IMG/VR virus record: IMGVR_UViG_3300010885_062190
Location: 1-21,024 of that record
Strand: one strand, 5' to 3'
Length of the DNA stretch: 21,024 bases
From: a virus
Shown here one piece after another: positions 10,901 through 16,900 of this stretch. The notes below the pieces were generated by a model that saw only the letters and a list, made by a program, of their open reading frames with translations, did not search any database and was not told the origin of the DNA. Within the stretch, counting starts at the first letter, position 1. Each line of letters starts with the position of its first letter. Made by a program: the position numbers and the translations under genes.

Positions 10901-13900
10901 TCAATGAATACTGGGCAGTTTTACGCAGTACATATGGTGCCACTGCCAGCCAGAGCTTTATTGATTTACGATTAAATGAAGCATTATTGCACAGTGATCC
11001 TTGCTTGGTTCAAGTGGTATTACCGCAAGAAGAATCATCTGCTGACCAGGCCATACTACTACAAGATGTTTGGAGATCCAGTGTAAAACTCACATCCACC
11101 GACATATTCCCGACTACCACTTTGTTGCCCACTGATGTTGGGTTACCGTCTGCTGGTTACGTTAATTTTGACGATGTTGATATAAATGTATTTGACTTAG
11201 AAACTCTGCAACTGGTTAGTTCTCAACTGAGTCCAACTGCCATTGGAGTAGGAACCACTATATGGGTTGCCAAGATAAACGAGTATGAGTGGAATGTATA
11301 TCGTGCGTCGCTGGTACCGGGCAGCATAACATCGGTCAGCAACAATCTCAACGGCCGAGCACTGGTACAATTTACCAAACCACACGGATTGGTAGTGGGT
11401 GATATTTTAATAATCAAATTCTTTGATGCTGCTGTAGACGGAATATATCGTGTACAGTTTATTTCTGGAATAACTTCGTTATTGATTGATTTTGTATTTG
11501 TTGGCACACAAACAGCATATACAGGCGTCGGAGTTGGATTTACTCTTGAATCACTACGTGTTGCCCAAGCAGCCGACATTGTGAACTTACCGTATGCACG
11601 ACCTCTTTTCCCTGGTATTAAAATCTGGGTTGACAATAACGGTGCCGGGCTATGGGAAGTTTTGGAAAAAACAGAACCCTTTACAGCATCAATTGATATT
11701 GATCCAGAAACAACTGTTGAAAATTCAAGATTTGGTGCAAGCATAAGTCAAGGATTACAAAATCTTAGTGCTCTTGTTGGAGCTCCGGGATACAATACCA
11801 CCGGAGCTGTGTACACATATGTTAAAACAGAACAAGATGTTTACGCACAGAATTCTATTTTAGAACTTGGTACCACAGATGCAGTAGGTTATGGTAATGC
11901 AACAGATATGGGCAACCAGGCCTGGGCCGTTATTGGCGCAAGCGCCAGTATGAATAATGCAGGATATGCAGCGGTTATATATAGAAATCCTGCCAGCAAC
12001 GCCTTCCAGCAGTGGCAATTACTGTTAATTGACCCGGCAGCAGCAGTAACTCCTACTGATGAATTTGGTTATTCTGTAACAATGAGCCTGGATGAACGCT
12101 GGCTTTATGTGGGCGCACCAGGTGGCAATCGTGTTTATGCTTACGGCCGCGTAGATTATCAACCACAGTCTGTAGAGTATTATGCCACCGGAACAGAAAC
12201 TTTATTCAATTACAGTGATTATATTGTTGTTGACACAGGTGATCAACTGGTAGTTGCACTGGAAGGTGTTACTCTAACTTATGGAGTAGACTATATAACC
12301 AATGGCGTGTATATAGTATTAACAACACCACCAACCGCAGGGCTAAAAGTCACAATCGCAAGACGTAGTACGGTATTACTACTAGGAGACGGTGTAACAA
12401 ATACATTTGACTTGTCTGACATTTATCCTGCTACTCTTGCTGTCGGTGATGACATAGGCACTTCAATCAGCGTCTATATTGATGATTCTCTACAACGACT
12501 AAAATTAGATTATGACTATGCAGCAGATAGTTCACATAATTTGGTTTTCACCACAGCACCTGCTGCCGGTACTGTGATTTCTGTTCGCGCAGAATCATAC
12601 TATGCATTGGTAGATACAATTACTGTCGGTGGGCTTGCTTCAACAGATCAATTTGGGCACAGTGTTACAACCACAACAAACGGACGTCAGTTGATGGTAG
12701 GATGTCCTGTATCAACTTATACAGATCCTGTCACAGGCGAAGTGTCCACTCAAGCAGGTTCAGTTTATGTATTTGACCGATCAGTACAAAATTTCCAAAT
12801 AACTGACACCAGCGTAGTATCGTATACTACCGAATTGGCATTAATCGAACCTACTCAAGTTGAACTAAACGGCGTATTCCTATTAAATCAAGCAGGTACC
12901 ATTGGCGGAACATATTCAATATCTTCCAACACAGTTACACTAGATACTGCTATCAATATTGGCGATACCTTAACAATTGAAACCAACCAATTTAACTTGG
13001 TACAGACAATTTACTCTGCTAACCCAGCTGCCAATGCCAAATTTGGTTATGTAGTTGATCAATGTGTGAATGATTGTAGTTTATATGTTGGTGCACCATT
13101 TGCTAATGCACCTGCTATCCAATCTGGACAGGTAGAATTTAATTTAAATCAAGCACGAGTTTATGGAACTATATCTAGTACTGTTGCTAATCCTGTACTG
13201 ACTCCGGGCGATTTTATCAGAGTTAACAGTTACTTTGTAGAAGTGACAGGAACAACTGTTGAACAATTGGCCGCAGATATAAATGCTGCCAGTGTACCTA
13301 ATGCACAAGCGGCTGTCACTAATAATCTTGAAATAATCGCAGACGGTGCAACCACTGTATTTGACGTGAATACAATATATTCAGCTGCCGATTCATACAC
13401 CGTACTGGTACTAATTAACGATGTAGAACAAATAGAAGGGGTCAACTACACTTATAATAATACTACTGAACAAATAACATTTGTTGTAGCACCTTTTGCG
13501 TATAGTGTTATAGTGGTGGTGTCTGGCAGATTAACTATATCAGCTAAAAATGTACAGGCAGCGCAGGCACTTAATAAAGTACAGGTACTGCCCGGAACAG
13601 GCACACTATTTGCAGATCTTGGCTGGCCAATTTATGTACAACTACAGACAATTGTAGCACCAGTACAACAAGACTTTGCAAACTTTGGACAAGAGTTGTT
13701 TATCAGCGAAAACACCACTGCACTATTAGTGGGTGCACCAAACGGGTCCTTGATAGAACTTACAACATTTGATGTGAACGCTGTTACTAAAACCAGCACC
13801 ACGTTTGATTCAAACAGTACCGTTTTCTTTGACACAGTACTGCAAAGCGGAGTAGTATATTCTTACGATTTCCTTCCAGCAGCCAACGCAACTGTTACCA

Positions 13901-16900
13901 ATCACGGGCAGTTTGTATTTGGTCAGCAATTATATGATGACCAGGCACAAACATCTGCACAATTTGGTGCAGCAATAGATTATACAACTGGAACATTGCT
14001 AATAGGATCGCCTGGCACAGATTTTAACGACAGTCAAGACAACAGTGGCAGCGTAGTTTCCTACAGAAATATTAATTTGAAACCAGCATGGAGTGTGCTT
14101 AGACTACAGCAGCCAGTGGTAGATGTTTCACTGCTGAACACCGTTTACATGTATGATCGTGTTGCTGGAAATACCAAACAATATTTTGATTATTTCAATC
14201 CATTGCAAGGACGACTATTGGGTGTTGTTGCTCAAAATATCAATTTCACAGGCGCAATTGATCCAGCTGAATACAACGTAGGTGCTGTTAACAATTTTGG
14301 TGGTGCTTGGCGTCAAGCACGAGTTGGACAAATATGGTGGGATACTACAAGTGTGAGATTCATTGATCCCAATCAGAACGATATTACCTACGCCAGCCGT
14401 CGATGGGGACAGATTTTCCCAGGCAGCACAATAGATGTTTACCAGTGGGTTTCAAGCTCAGTACCGCCGATTCAATACACTGGCCCAGGCGTACCGTTTA
14501 GTAACAGTAGATATTCAGTCAGCAATTCATTGAATGAACAAGGCATTGTGTCGTTGGAATACTATTTCTGGGTATCAGGTATCAACACAGTGAATACCTT
14601 TGCCAAGAAAACTCTGAGCACAACCATTATTGCACAATATATTGAAAGCCCACGCAGCAGCGGCATTAGCTATATTGCACCAATTAATGCAAACACCATT
14701 GCAATCTACAACGGAGTAGATTATATTTCTGCTCAGGATACAATTTTACAAGTCGGTTACGATCAGATTCTAAACGACAATGCAGTACACGTAGAATATC
14801 AACTGGTGGCTCAAGATCGAGCAGATGGCTTCTTGACCGACGTACTTTATAACAAGCTGCAGGACAGCTTCTGTGGATCAGATGTGGTAGGAAATCCTGT
14901 GCCAGATCCTTTCTTGAGTGTGAGCGATCAATTTGGTACGCAGGCACGCCCACGTCAGAGTATGTTTGTTAACCGGTTCTTGGCATTGAAAAATTATTTG
15001 ACTCGTGCCAATAATATTTTGAATCAGTTCCCTATATCCGAGACTCGTCGATTCTCACTGTTAAACAGCGAAGAATCAGAACCGTCACGTTCTTCTGGTG
15101 CGTGGGATCTGAGAGTGGCCAACAATGAAGAATTGTCTTATCAGGACCTGGCTGCGGTGCCAATTGGTTACAAGTATCTTGTGGCAAATAATTCTGCTTA
15201 CAATGGTCTATGGACCATCTACGAAGTAATAGCAGGGTTTGCGCCAGGGTCAAAAGTATTAGAATTGCTACGAGTCCAGAACTATGATACCAAACTATAC
15301 TGGAGTTATATCGATTGGTATGCACCGGGTTACGATCCTTTAACAAGAATACTGGCTGAAGTGCCGGTGTATTCTTCGTTGGCAACGCTTGCTGTTCCTG
15401 TTGGCAGCGTGGTTAAAGTAACTGCAAACGGCCAAGGCAAATGGGAATTGTATCAATTCTCTAATGATAATTCCTGGGCCCGTGTGGGATTACAAAATGG
15501 TACAATAGAATTTTCTAATAAACTATGGGACTATAGTGTTGGCCGTTACGGATTTGATGTAGAAGTATTTGACGCACAATTTTATGACCAAGAGCCCATT
15601 ATTGAAACACGTAAAATAATTCAAGCAATCAATCAAGAATTGTTTATTGATGATTTATTAATTGAAAGAAACCGTTGTTTGATACTGATGTTTAATTACA
15701 TCTTGAGCGAGCAACAAGCACCAAGCTGGTTAACTAAAACCAGTTTAATTGACGTTGACCATATTATACGCCAACTGGTTCCGTATCAAATTTATCGCCG
15801 AGACAACCAAGATTTTGTGTTAGATTATATACAAGAAGTCAAGCCGTACCATGTACAGATCCGCGAATTCAATTTGATATACAATGGATTTGATCAGTAC
15901 AACGGTACTGTGAACGACTTTGATTTACCTGCATTCTATGATAACGAACAGAATTTGTTTATTAGTCCAATCTTGGACGACACTGATCCACCAGTCAGCA
16001 CAACCAGTAGTCTACCAAGTACTTCTCCAATTTGGCAAATATTGCCGTGGAACCAATGGTATCAAAATTATCTATTAGAAATTGATTCTGTTACAGTGGT
16101 TGATGGTGGTGTTGGATATACTGTGCCGCCTGTTGTTGAAGTAACCGGCGATGCACTGATTATTGCTGTAATGACTGCACGAGTGAACAGTGCTGGATCT
16201 GTTATTGCAGTTGATATAGTGGACCCAGGTGTTGGTTATTTGACCACCCCGGTTATTACATTTGTAGGCGGCAACGGTACTGGCGCTCGCGCAGTGGCAA
16301 TAACAGGAAATCAATTAGTACGTAATATCCTAACTACTATAAAGTACGATCGTTATGAATATCAATCAAGCATAGTTGACTGGACACCCAACGAAAATTA
16401 CGACAACGGTACCTTAGTAAGATACGATAATCGAGTTTGGTCAGCTAATTCGGATGATAGCTCCAGCATTGAAAGTACTGCATTTGATACTGATCAATGG
16501 ACTTTAGTGCCGGCAGCCGATCTGACAGGCGTAGATCGAACCATGGGATATTATACTCCCGGAGTAAACGAAACAGGCCTAGATCTTGCACAATTAATTT
16601 CGGGCGTTGATTATCCAGGAGTACAAGTTACTGCACCAGGCTTTAATCAGAATACAGGTTTTGATGTTGGCAATTTTGATGTTAACCCATTTGATAACAT
16701 TGCTTATGGTCCAGAAGGCCGTCCAACTTACGATCCTGCCATACTTGATGCCATATATGCAAGTGAATTCACAGACCCGTATCTTGGCACACTACCCAGT
16801 TCAATCAATGTTGCCGGCGGTGCATTTGTGGACCAATACTCAAGTCATGCCCCGGAAGAACTGGTACCAGGTGCTATATTTGATACTCTGGACATGCGTG

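Noticed and set aside
11223-11744. 173-codon open frame on the - strand inside the giant gene
   Set aside because: It lies opposite strongly coding + strand sequence, contains no recognisable motif and has no promoter or ribosome binding site I can see; it is a shadow of the giant gene's codon pattern.
11728-14070. Transfer of a host or eukaryotic integrin gene
   Set aside because: The blades are divergent, interleaved with phage-type sandwich modules and share the base composition of their surroundings, so an old phage-resident domain is simpler.
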